Source: Oscillospiraceae bacterium (lineage in GTDB: Bacteria > Bacillota > Clostridia > Oscillospirales > Acutalibacteraceae). Taken from it: a stretch of 6,164 nucleotides of DNA. The translations under genes and the position numbers were made by a program. The notes beneath the pieces were generated by a model. That model saw only the letters and a list, made by a program, of their open reading frames with translations, made no database searches and was not told the origin of the DNA. The DNA is taken from contig WRDE01000132.1 of assembly GCA_009783605.1 (NCBI GenBank), positions 1 through 6,164 on the forward strand. The letters run 5' to 3'. Positions 1 through 5,107 of this stretch are shown here, one piece after another (the stretch's first letter is position 1; every line of letters begins with the position of its first letter).

Positions 1-29
1 AAAAAAGTATTGACGAAAGCAAAAAATTA

Positions 30-67
30 CCCCGGCTTACCGTAATTTGTAAGCCGGGGCAGTTTTT
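30..67. terminator. Bidirectional intrinsic terminator
   Basis: An 11-bp perfect GC-rich stem (30-40 pairs with 49-59, arms CCCCGGCTTAC and GTAAGCCGGGG) closes an 8-nt loop. On the plus strand it is followed by a T run at 63-67. On the minus strand it is followed by the complement of the A run at 21-26, giving a second T tail. It could end a gene entering from the left and also act as a backstop for leftward transcription from the ABC transporter gene. Confidence 0.75.
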
Positions 68-109
68 GCGCGAATACGTTCCCGCTGTCAATGTGTTAAA
101 GCGCAGAAC

Positions 110-148
110 AAAAATCCATACCGTTTCGCAAAACGGTATGGATTTCTT
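110..148. terminator. Long hairpin, probable terminator of the ABC transporter gene
   Basis: A 15-bp perfect stem (112-126 with 131-145) has a 4-nt loop (CGCA). Both strands carry short T-rich tails: TTTCTT on the plus strand from 143, and a T run complementary to 110-114 on the minus strand. It lies about 100 nt beyond the stop of the minus-strand transporter gene, so the likeliest role is termination of that transcript. The tail is not a clean T tract. Confidence 0.55.
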
Positions 149-180
149 GTGTATGGGTGAGTCCACTAACCGACACATTT

Positions 181-203
181 CAAAACACCCGCGGGCGTTT
201 TTG
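181..203. terminator. Short imperfect hairpin 3' of the ABC gene
   Basis: An imperfect inverted repeat (AAAACACCC facing GGGCGTTTT, one A/C mismatch) is flanked by an A run and a T run. It begins about 43 nt after the transporter stop on the minus strand, the usual place for an intrinsic terminator. The loop must be 4 nt or so, which leaves a modest stem, and it is weaker than the other two hairpins. Confidence 0.45.
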
Positions 204-246
204 CTTTGTTTTAACACAATTGAGCAAACCAATCAGGCGCTTTAGT

Positions 247-2619
247 TTATTCAGTCCGCAGCGCTTCCACCGCGTCTTTTCTCGACGCCATTCTTGCCGG
301 GATATGGCCGCCCATCATGGTCAGCACCGTGCTGATGACGATCAGCAGGCCCGCGTGGATGAGCCGCAGCTGTGAGACGCCTTCCACTTCGGCCATACGG
401 AAGACGATGGCGTTGATCGGGATGGTGAGCAGATAGGCGATGGCGATACCCAGAATTCCCGAGAAAACCCCGAGGATACAGGTTTCGGCGTCGAAGACGC
501 GGGTGATATCCTTCTTCCGCGCGCCCAGCGCCCGCAGGATACCGATCTCCTTGGTCCGTTCCAGCACCGAGGTATAGGTGAGGATACCGATCATGATCAA
601 GCTGACAAACAGCGAGATGGAAGCGAAGGCGATCAGCGCCCAGGTCACCACATCCATAAACCCGGAGGTCATATTCGAGATGGAGGCGACCAGATCGGTA
701 TAGATGATGATATCCTCCTGCTCCTTGCCCTGGTTATACTCGTCGAGATAAGCCAGCACCCGCTCCTTGGCGTTGAAGGAGGTAGGATAGATCATCACCG
801 CGACCGGAGTGGGGTTGCCGCCTAACTTGGATAGTGCCATGCCCTTGGTTTCCTCATTGGGGAATTCCTGTTTGGTGAAAACGCTGTAGGATCGTATCAT
901 CTGTTCGGCGACGATCTCGGAGGCCTCAGCCTCTTTGACCACCAATTCGGATAACACGTCGGAATAAGCCAGACCGGGGGAGAGCAGACTGATGCTGTTG
1001 TCCGGTTTTTCCCGGAGGATACCGCTGATCCGGATGGTTTTCGCTTCGGCGGAATCGTATATCTCCTCCAGCTCCTGCGGATCGACTTTGGGGGTAAAGG
1101 TATCCTGATCGGTTCTGGTATAATACTGATCATTGAAGATCAAACGGAATTCCATGCCAACCAGATCGGAGAAATTGATCCCCTTCAAATCCTTTGTCTC
1201 GAATCCGAGAAATTTATCCAGCACGTTGTAATCAATCCGGTTGCGGCGGTCCACCACCAACACCATATCGAATTCGTCTTCGGGATAGCTGCCGGCCAGC
1301 AGGTCATAATTCTTCTCCAAATACGGCTCTTTATCCTGATTCAGCTGGGTCGGATAGGAGGAAAGCCCCATATTCCGCATCGAAGAAGCCGCCATCATGC
1401 CGCCGCCGGTCAGGCCGGCTACACCGGAGGTGATAGAGACCGGTTTAATGACGCCGGTATCCTTGCGCAGCAGATTCATGTCCACGATATAGATGAAGCC
1501 AAGCGAGCCGCAATCGCTGCCGTCTACCGCTTTCAGATACTCCACATACTCCTTGGTGATCTTGTTCACATGCTGGATCGTGTTGGCCGAGGGATCCCAG
1601 GGGATCACCTCCTCGATATCCGGGAACCGGCCGGCCGATTGGCTGTTCTGCCGGTTTTCGTGCAGCTCAGCCATCGCCTCCTCCGACATATTCATCGCCT
1701 GCGGGGTGATCAAAACCGGAAATTCCGCCATCGCGTCGGTCTGGATCTTGTCGATCTGGATCTGGATACCGGTGGAGAGGCTCAGTATCAGCGCGATACC
1801 GATGATCCCGATAGAGGAGGCGAAGGAGGTGAGGAAGGTACGCCCCTTTTTGGTGCGGATGTTGTTGAAGCTGAGCCGGAGGGCGGTGAAAAAGCTCATG
1901 CTGGTCTTGAGAAGGTTAAACTGGTCCTCCTTCGGGCGCTCCTCGTGGGGATTGGTATCCGACACGATAAGACCGTCCTCAAACTGGATGATCCGGTCGG
2001 CGTATTTTTCGGCGATCCGGGCGTTGTGGGTGACCATGATGACCAGCCGGTCCTTAGCGATCTCCTTGATGAGATCCATGATCTGGACCGAAGTGGTGCT
2101 GTCCAACGCGCCGGTGGGTTCGTCGCAGAGCAATATCTCCGGGTTGTTGACCAACGCCCGGGCGATAGCGACCCGCTGCATCTGGCCGCCCGAGAGCTGG
2201 TTGGGCTTCTTATGCAGGTGATCCTTCAATCCGACCCGTTCCAGCACCTCGACCGCCCGCCGGCGTTTTTCAGCGCCGGAAACGCCGGAGAGGGTCATAC
2301 TCATCTCCACGTTATCCACGATGCTGATATGGGTGATCAGGTTGTAGCTCTGGAACACAAACCCGATGGAATTGTTGCGGTAGGCGTCCCAGTCCTTGTC
2401 GCGGAAATCCCGTGTGTTTTTGCCCTTGATGGTCATTTCGCCGCTGTCATACCGGTCCAGCCCGCCGACAATGTTGAGGCAGGTGGTCTTGCCGGAACCC
2501 GAAGCGCCGAGAATGGCGACAAATTCCCGCTCCCGGAAGGCGACGTTGATATCGTCCAACGCGACGGTTTTGATATCGCCGACCGTGTATACTTTTCGGA
2601 TGTGTTTTAGCTCTAACAT
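247..2619 (-). CDS. MacB-type ABC transporter, fused ATP-binding and FtsX-like permease protein
   Basis: This is a 790-residue half-transporter with its ATPase at the N-terminus. Visible ATPase motifs are Walker A GASGSGKTT (38-46), Q-loop Gln90, signature LSGGQ (142-146), Walker B ILLCDEP (162-168), D-loop ALDS (171-174) and H-loop His198. The permease follows: TM1 around 262-285, an extracytoplasmic domain of roughly 370 residues, then TM2 (about 658-682), TM3 (about 714-735) and TM4 (about 755-775). The cytoplasmic motif ERTKEIGILRALGA (687-700) and the C-terminal PARMASRKDAVEALR are hallmarks of the FtsX/MacB permease family. Such proteins dimerise and act as mechanotransmitters rather than classical importers; known members expel peptides, macrolides or lipoproteins, or work in cell-wall signalling. 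The substrate cannot be read here. No adaptor (MacA-like) or two-component genes are in view. The ATG start follows GAGAGG by 8 nt. Transcription is divergent from yicC. Confidence 0.93.
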   Translation of the reverse strand: MLELKHIRKVYTVGDIKTVALDDINVAFREREFVAILGASGSGKTTCLNIVGGLDRYDSGEMTIKGKNTRDFRDKDWDAYRNNSIGFVFQSYNLITHISIVDNVEMSMTLSGVSGAEKRRRAVEVLERVGLKDHLHKKPNQLSGGQMQRVAIARALVNNPEILLCDEPTGALDSTTSVQIMDLIKEIAKDRLVIMVTHNARIAEKYADRIIQFEDGLIVSDTNPHEERPKEDQFNLLKTSMSFFTALRLSFNNIRTKKGRTFLTSFASSIGIIGIALILSLSTGIQIQIDKIQTDAMAEFPVLITPQAMNMSEEAMAELHENRQNSQSAGRFPDIEEVIPWDPSANTIQHVNKITKEYVEYLKAVDGSDCGSLGFIYIVDMNLLRKDTGVIKPVSITSGVAGLTGGGMMAASSMRNMGLSSYPTQLNQDKEPYLEKNYDLLAGSYPEDEFDMVLVVDRRNRIDYNVLDKFLGFETKDLKGINFSDLVGMEFRLIFNDQYYTRTDQDTFTPKVDPQELEEIYDSAEAKTIRISGILREKPDNSISLLSPGLAYSDVLSELVVKEAEASEIVAEQMIRSYSVFTKQEFPNEETKGMALSKLGGNPTPVAVMIYPTSFNAKERVLAYLDEYNQGKEQEDIIIYTDLVASISNMTSGFMDVVTWALIAFASISLFVSLIMIGILTYTSVLERTKEIGILRALGARKKDITRVFDAETCILGVFSGILGIAIAYLLTIPINAIVFRMAEVEGVSQLRLIHAGLLIVISTVLTMMGGHIPARMASRKDAVEALRTE

Positions 2620-2628
2620 AGATATTTC

Positions 2629-2634
2629 CTCTCG
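2629..2634 (-). promoter_or_regulatory. Ribosome binding site of the ABC transporter gene
   Basis: Read on the minus strand this is GAGAGG, 9 nt before the ATG at 2619 when counted from its last base. It is a good Shine-Dalgarno match and supports the chosen start. Confidence 0.75.
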
Positions 2635-2652
2635 ATAAATATGAAAATAAAT

Positions 2653-2688
2653 GGTTCAGGCGGTTCAAGTGATTCAAGCGGTTCAGGC
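2653..2688. repeat. Four 9-nt tandem repeats in the ABC transporter leader
   Basis: Four contiguous 9-nt units read GGTTCAGGC, GGTTCAAGT, GATTCAAGC and GGTTCAGGC on the plus strand; the outer two are identical. The array lies between the predicted leftward promoter and the transporter start, so it would be transcribed in the 5' leader. CAGGCG in the first unit and CAGGC in the last can each pair with CGCCTG at 2701-2706, which gives two alternative stems. Function is unknown: a protein-binding array, an RNA element or a neutral microrepeat are all possible. Confidence 0.8.
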
Positions 2689-2721
2689 TTTCGGCAGATG
2701 CGCCTGTTTTTCAAGAATTTT

Positions 2722-2750
2722 ATTATTAATCCGTGAACCAAATTAGTCAA
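2722..2750 (-). promoter_or_regulatory. Predicted sigma-A promoter for the ABC transporter gene
   Basis: On the minus strand TTGACT (2750-2745) is followed after 17 nt by AATAAT (2727-2722), inside an AT-rich stretch. The start site would fall near 2715, giving a leader of about 95 nt that contains the 9-nt repeats. This is by consensus matching only. Confidence 0.55.
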
Positions 2751-2829
2751 GGCATATTTTGTAAATAATTATAGATATAAAAAAATTTTATCAGGTATTT
2801 ATACAAAATTAACAAGATAACCGAAAACA
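2751..2829. other. AT-rich core of the divergent intergenic region
   Basis: This stretch is strongly AT-rich compared with the GC-rich genes on both sides. It includes a small AT palindrome at 2777-2791 (ATAAAA and TTTTAT around AAA). It lies between the -35 boxes of the two divergent promoters, so it may serve as an UP-element-like or easily melted region. No coding potential is seen. Confidence 0.5.
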
Positions 2830-2846
2830 AACCGCCCGGGGCGGTT
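2830..2846. promoter_or_regulatory. 17-bp palindrome overlapping the yicC -35 box
   Basis: The sequence AACCGCCCGGGGCGGTT is a perfect inverted repeat of two 8-bp arms around a single G. Its last two bases are the first two of the -35 box TTGACA. There is no T tail, so it is not a terminator. The position suits a dimeric repressor or activator site, but no cognate regulator can be named from the window. Confidence 0.5.
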
Positions 2847-2874
2847 GACAATAGCTGTGCTTTTCTGGTAAAAT
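2845..2874 (+). promoter_or_regulatory. Sigma-A promoter of the yicC-remA-gmk-rpoZ operon
   Basis: A perfect -35 TTGACA (2845-2850) is separated by 18 nt from the -10 TAAAAT (2869-2874). A TG one base upstream of the -10 (2866-2867) makes it an extended -10 promoter. The predicted start near 2881 gives a leader of only about 25 nt. This is the only strong promoter visible for the rightward genes. Confidence 0.8.
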
Positions 2875-2905
2875 ATCCGGTAATGAACGGAAAGGCAGGG
2901 TAAAT

Positions 2906-3784
2906 ATGGTTCGCAGTATGACCGGATACGGCCGATATCAGGAAACGGTAAGCGGGATGGATATCACGGTGGAGATCAAATCGGTCAACCACCGCTATTT
3001 TGAGTTTTCCGCCCGGATGTCCCGCGCATACAGTTTTTTGGAAGAAAAATTAAAAACCTATCTCCAAAGCCGGATCGCCCGCGGAAAAGTGGACGTCAAT
3101 ATCTGGATCGATGCCGTCGACCGGGCCGGCGTCGCGGTGGCGGTGAATCATCCGTTGGCCAAAGCCTATCTCACCGCCGGCAGCGAGTTAGAAGCGGTTT
3201 ACGGGCTGAAAAACGACCTGACGGTACGTTCGCTGGCGCAGTTCCCCGACGTGATGGCGGTGCGTAAGGTCGCCCCGGACGAGCAGGAGATCTGGAACGC
3301 CGTCGCCGCGGTCACCGAAGGCGCGGTAAAACGGTTGGTCGAGATGCGGGAGCGGGAAGGCGCCAATCTGCGGGCAGATATCCTGACCCGCCGGGAGCTG
3401 ATATTGGCGGGGGTCACCTTCGTGGAGGAGCGGTCGCCCCAGACGGTGGCGGAGCATATGGAAAAGGTCACCACACGGATGCGGGAGTTGTTGGACACCG
3501 TTACGGTGGACGAAAGCCGGCTGCTGACCGAAGCGGCGGTCTTTGCCGACCGGTTGGCGGTAGCCGAGGAAACGGTACGGCTGCGCAGCCATATGGACCA
3601 GCTGGCCTCCCTGCTGAACACCGGCGAAGCCGTCGGCCGGAAATTGGATTTTCTGCTGCAGGAGATCAACCGGGAGATCAACACCATCGGCTCCAAATCC
3701 CAGGACGTGTCGATCGCCCGGGTGGTGGTGGACATCAAGGCCGAGATCGAGAAGATACGGGAGCAGATACAGAATATTGAGTGA
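2906..3784 (+). CDS. yicC: YicC/YloC family endoribonuclease
   Basis: The 292-residue length is normal for the family. The N-terminal YicC domain opens with SMTGYGR (4-10) and EIKSVNHRYF (23-32). The C-terminal DUF1732 domain carries the most conserved block, starting GRKLDFLLQEINRE at 244 and ending at the SKSQD of 263-267, and closes with KAEIEKIREQIQN. Escherichia coli YicC and Bacillus YloC are reported RNA-cleaving enzymes, with E. coli YicC linked to decay of small RNA; the specific target here is unknown. The ATG at 2906 is preceded by AAAGG and AGGG (2891-2900), and the MVRSMTGYGR start matches family N-termini. It is the first gene of the operon, just behind a strong promoter. A heptad repeat begins at its stop codon. 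Confidence 0.93.
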   Translation: MVRSMTGYGRYQETVSGMDITVEIKSVNHRYFEFSARMSRAYSFLEEKLKTYLQSRIARGKVDVNIWIDAVDRAGVAVAVNHPLAKAYLTAGSELEAVYGLKNDLTVRSLAQFPDVMAVRKVAPDEQEIWNAVAAVTEGAVKRLVEMREREGANLRADILTRRELILAGVTFVEERSPQTVAEHMEKVTTRMRELLDTVTVDESRLLTEAAVFADRLAVAEETVRLRSHMDQLASLLNTGEAVGRKLDFLLQEINREINTIGSKSQDVSIARVVVDIKAEIEKIREQIQNIE

Positions 3785-3800
3785 TCAGTGATTAGTGGTC
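3780..3800. repeat. Three degenerate 7-nt tandem repeats at the end of yicC
   Basis: Three contiguous 7-nt units read AGTGATC, AGTGATT and AGTGGTC, and the first contains the yicC TGA stop. They sit in the 69-nt yicC-remA spacer. Heptameric tandem repeats of this kind are known as dispersed intergenic elements in some bacteria (for example cyanobacterial STRR repeats). Here the array is short and degenerate, so chance or slippage is possible. Confidence 0.6.
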
Positions 3801-3853
3801 AGATTGTGTGACAAAAATTGGGTTTGATTTTTTAGAGAGAGGCGGCCCGCCAT

Positions 3854-4117
3854 ATGAAACTCATCAACATCGGTTTCGGCAGCATGGTGTCTTCGGCGCG
3901 GTTGGTGGCGATCATCAGCCCGGATTCGGCGCCGGTCAAACGGATGATCACCGATGCCCGGGACCGCGGCTCGCTGATCGACGCCACCTATGGCCGGCGG
4001 ACCCGGGCGGTGCTGATCACCGACAGCGACCATATCATTCTGTCGGCGATCCAGCCCGAAACGGTCGCCAACCGGCTGCATACGCAGGATGGAGAGACGG
4101 AGGGTAACGATGAGTGA
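3854..4117 (+). CDS. remA: RemA family DNA-binding regulator (DUF370)
   Basis: The 87-residue protein covers the whole DUF370/RemA family. Conserved stretches are INIGFGSMVSSARLVAI (4-20), the SAPVKR segment (25-30), the LIDATYGRRTRAV stretch (41-53) and the ILSAIQPETVANR run (61-73). In Bacillus subtilis RemA is a ring-forming DNA-binding protein that activates biofilm-matrix and osmoprotection genes by binding repeated sites. In most clostridia its targets are unknown, so biofilm control here is inference. The ATG follows a purine-rich GAGAGAGG (3835-3842) with an 11-nt gap, slightly long. The C-terminal tail is acidic (DGETEGNDE). Its last 8 bp overlap the gmk start, consistent with translational coupling. 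Confidence 0.93.
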   Translation: MKLINIGFGSMVSSARLVAIISPDSAPVKRMITDARDRGSLIDATYGRRTRAVLITDSDHIILSAIQPETVANRLHTQDGETEGNDE

Positions 4118-4739
4118 CGCCGCCGGTATGCTGATCACCCTGTCGGGGCCTTCCGGATCGGGAAAAGGCACCATTGTCAGGCAGTTGCTGGAACGGCGGC
4201 GGGATACCGTCCTGTCGGTCTCGGCGACCACCCGTCCGCCCCGCCCGGACGAGACCGAGGGGGTCCACTATTATTTCCGTACCCGGGAGGAATTTGAGCG
4301 GATGATCCGGGCCGGCGCCTTTCTGGAATACGCCGAATACAACGGCAGCTATTACGGGACGCCGCGGGAACCGGTGGATGAATGGCTATCCAAGGGGATG
4401 AACGTGCTGTTAGAAATCGAGGTGCAGGGCGCTGAAAAGGTGATGGACAGCGGCGCCGCGCTGGTCTCGGTTTTCATCACCACCCCGTCAATGGCGGAAT
4501 TAGAGCGCCGGCTGCGGACCCGGGCGACCGAGCCGGAGGAGAAGATCCGCGGCCGGTTGGAGATCGCCCGGTGGGAGCTGTCCCGGGCCTTCCGGTATGA
4601 TTATATTGTGGTCAACGATGAAGTGGCTCTGGCCGTAAACCGGATCGACGCCGTCATCAAGGCCGAATCTATGCGGTATCCTTACATGAAAAAATTTATT
4701 TTGGAGGTAATGCGAGATGCTCAGACCGACCGATATTGA
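4110..4739 (+). CDS. gmk: Guanylate kinase
   Basis: This enzyme phosphorylates GMP to GDP with ATP and is the essential cytosolic step of guanine nucleotide synthesis and salvage. The 209-residue length is typical. Walker A GPSGSGKGT (13-21) binds ATP. The GMP-binding region includes SVSATTRPPRPDE (36-48), GVHYYF (51-56) and the EYAEYNGSYYGTP segment (73-85). LEIEVQGA (101-108) corresponds to the usual LEIDVQGA, with Glu replacing Asp, a conservative change. The lid region carries the conserved arginines around RLRTRATEPEEKIRGRL (134-150), and RYDYIVVND (162-170) is the usual late motif. The ATG at 4110 is preferred because GGAGGG lies 5 nt upstream (4099-4104); an in-frame ATG at 4089 would add seven residues without a good site. 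It overlaps remA by 8 bp and rpoZ by 23 bp. Confidence 0.97.
   Translation: MSDAAGMLITLSGPSGSGKGTIVRQLLERRRDTVLSVSATTRPPRPDETEGVHYYFRTREEFERMIRAGAFLEYAEYNGSYYGTPREPVDEWLSKGMNVLLEIEVQGAEKVMDSGAALVSVFITTPSMAELERRLRTRATEPEEKIRGRLEIARWELSRAFRYDYIVVNDEVALAVNRIDAVIKAESMRYPYMKKFILEVMRDAQTDRY
4703..4707 (+). promoter_or_regulatory. Ribosome binding site of rpoZ inside gmk
   Basis: GGAGG lies 9 nt before the ATG at 4717 and sits within the gmk coding sequence. It fixes the rpoZ start and suggests that translation of the two genes is coupled. Confidence 0.75.
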
Positions 4740-4923
4740 AAATTTACAGGGCAATAAAAGCCGCTACGCCATTGTGATCGGGGTAGCGAAACGCGCGCGG
4801 GATATTTCCGGCGCCGCCGAACGCGAAGGGGTAATCCTGTTGGAAAAGCCCGTCAGCATGGCGATCAACGACCTGACCTCCGGCAGCTTTAAGATCCTCT
4901 CGCCGCAGGACGAGGAAAACTGA
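4717..4923 (+). CDS. rpoZ: DNA-directed RNA polymerase omega subunit
   Basis: This 68-residue protein is the omega subunit, which clamps the C-terminus of beta-prime and helps RNA polymerase assemble. It has the characteristic opening MLRPTDIENL, the core motif NKSRYAIVIGVAKRARDI (13-30) and the later EKPVSMAINDLTSGSFKI segment (43-60), matching Gram-positive omega, which is shorter than the proteobacterial form of about 90 residues. It overlaps the end of gmk by 23 bp in another frame. The gene pair gmk-rpoZ is one of the most conserved neighbourhoods in bacteria, which supports the call. No clean terminator follows it; a 184-nt structured gap separates it from priA. Confidence 0.95.
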   Translation: MLRPTDIENLQGNKSRYAIVIGVAKRARDISGAAEREGVILLEKPVSMAINDLTSGSFKILSPQDEEN

Positions 4924-4985
4924 CCGCACAAACACCGGAAATGGACATTGAATGGTCAGCGCGGCGTTTGCATTACTCCTGCACG

Positions 4986-5072
4986 TAAAAATAGGAATTT
5001 CATCAAGCTAAATTCCCTTGCTGTACGACGGCCTTTTTAGCTAATGATCTCCTATTTTTAATAGCCGTCGTA
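4986..5072 (+). other. Long imperfect hairpin with a 3' pseudoknot-like arm, candidate structured leader of priA
   Basis: The base stem is 11 bp and perfect: TAAAAATAGGA (4986-4996) with TCCTATTTTTA (5050-5060). Inside it 5000-5003 can pair with 5044-5047, then AGCTAAA (5006-5012) with TTTAGCT (5036-5042), then GCTG (5020-5023) with CGGC (5029-5032). Together they make a nearly continuous 75-nt hairpin. The apical arm TACGACGGC (5024-5032) is also perfectly complementary to GCCGTCGTA (5064-5072), only 3 nt past the base stem, so the two perfect inverted repeats interlock as in a pseudoknot. A competing stem GGAATTT/AAATTCC (4994-5000 with 5010-5016) is possible. The rest of the 4924-5107 gap shows no convincing gene or terminator. 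It could be a cis-acting RNA or a palindromic DNA insertion; no known family was recognised. Confidence 0.6.
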
Positions 5073-5095
5073 ATAGTGCGCCGCCAAAGTTGTAT

Positions 5096-5100
5096 GAGGT
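5096..5100 (+). promoter_or_regulatory. Ribosome binding site of priA
   Basis: GAGGT lies 7 nt before the GTG at 5108. It selects this GTG over the in-frame TTG codons at 5090 and 5114, and lies 23 nt beyond the structured element. Confidence 0.65.
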
Positions 5101-5107
5101 TCCTATA

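Noticed and set aside
157..375. 72-codon plus-strand open frame running from the terminator region into the transporter gene
   Set aside because: It overlaps the end of the transporter gene antisense, spans a terminator-like hairpin and has no ribosome binding site.
1493..2610. Long plus-strand open frames (242 and 346 codons) opposite the ABC transporter
   Set aside because: They run antisense to clear ATPase and permease motifs, have no recognisable domains, and their composition is that of a complementary strand of GC-rich coding DNA.
3188..3738. Minus-strand open frames of 134 and 179 codons
   Set aside because: Both are antisense to yicC, which has conserved family motifs along its whole length.
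2653..3800. CRISPR-like interpretation of the short repeats
   Set aside because: The units are 7 or 9 nt and directly adjacent, without spacers, and no cas genes are present.
4089..4109. Upstream ATG that would extend guanylate kinase by seven residues
   Set aside because: No good ribosome binding site precedes it, whereas GGAGGG stands at proper spacing before the ATG at 4110, and the added residues are not part of the family core.
4941..5011. Tiny open frames in the rpoZ-priA gap (15 codons from 4941, 19 codons from 4952)
   Set aside because: Neither has a convincing ribosome binding site or recognisable sequence; frames this short arise by chance. A leader peptide cannot be excluded.
5018..5046. 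Possible priA promoter (TTGCTG, 17 nt, CTAATG)
   Set aside because: Both boxes match the consensus poorly, and the bases are better explained as parts of the stem structure.
5041..5047. CTAATGA, close to the hammerhead ribozyme core CTGATGA
   Set aside because: It differs at an essential core base, and the required GAAA and three-stem arrangement are not present around it.
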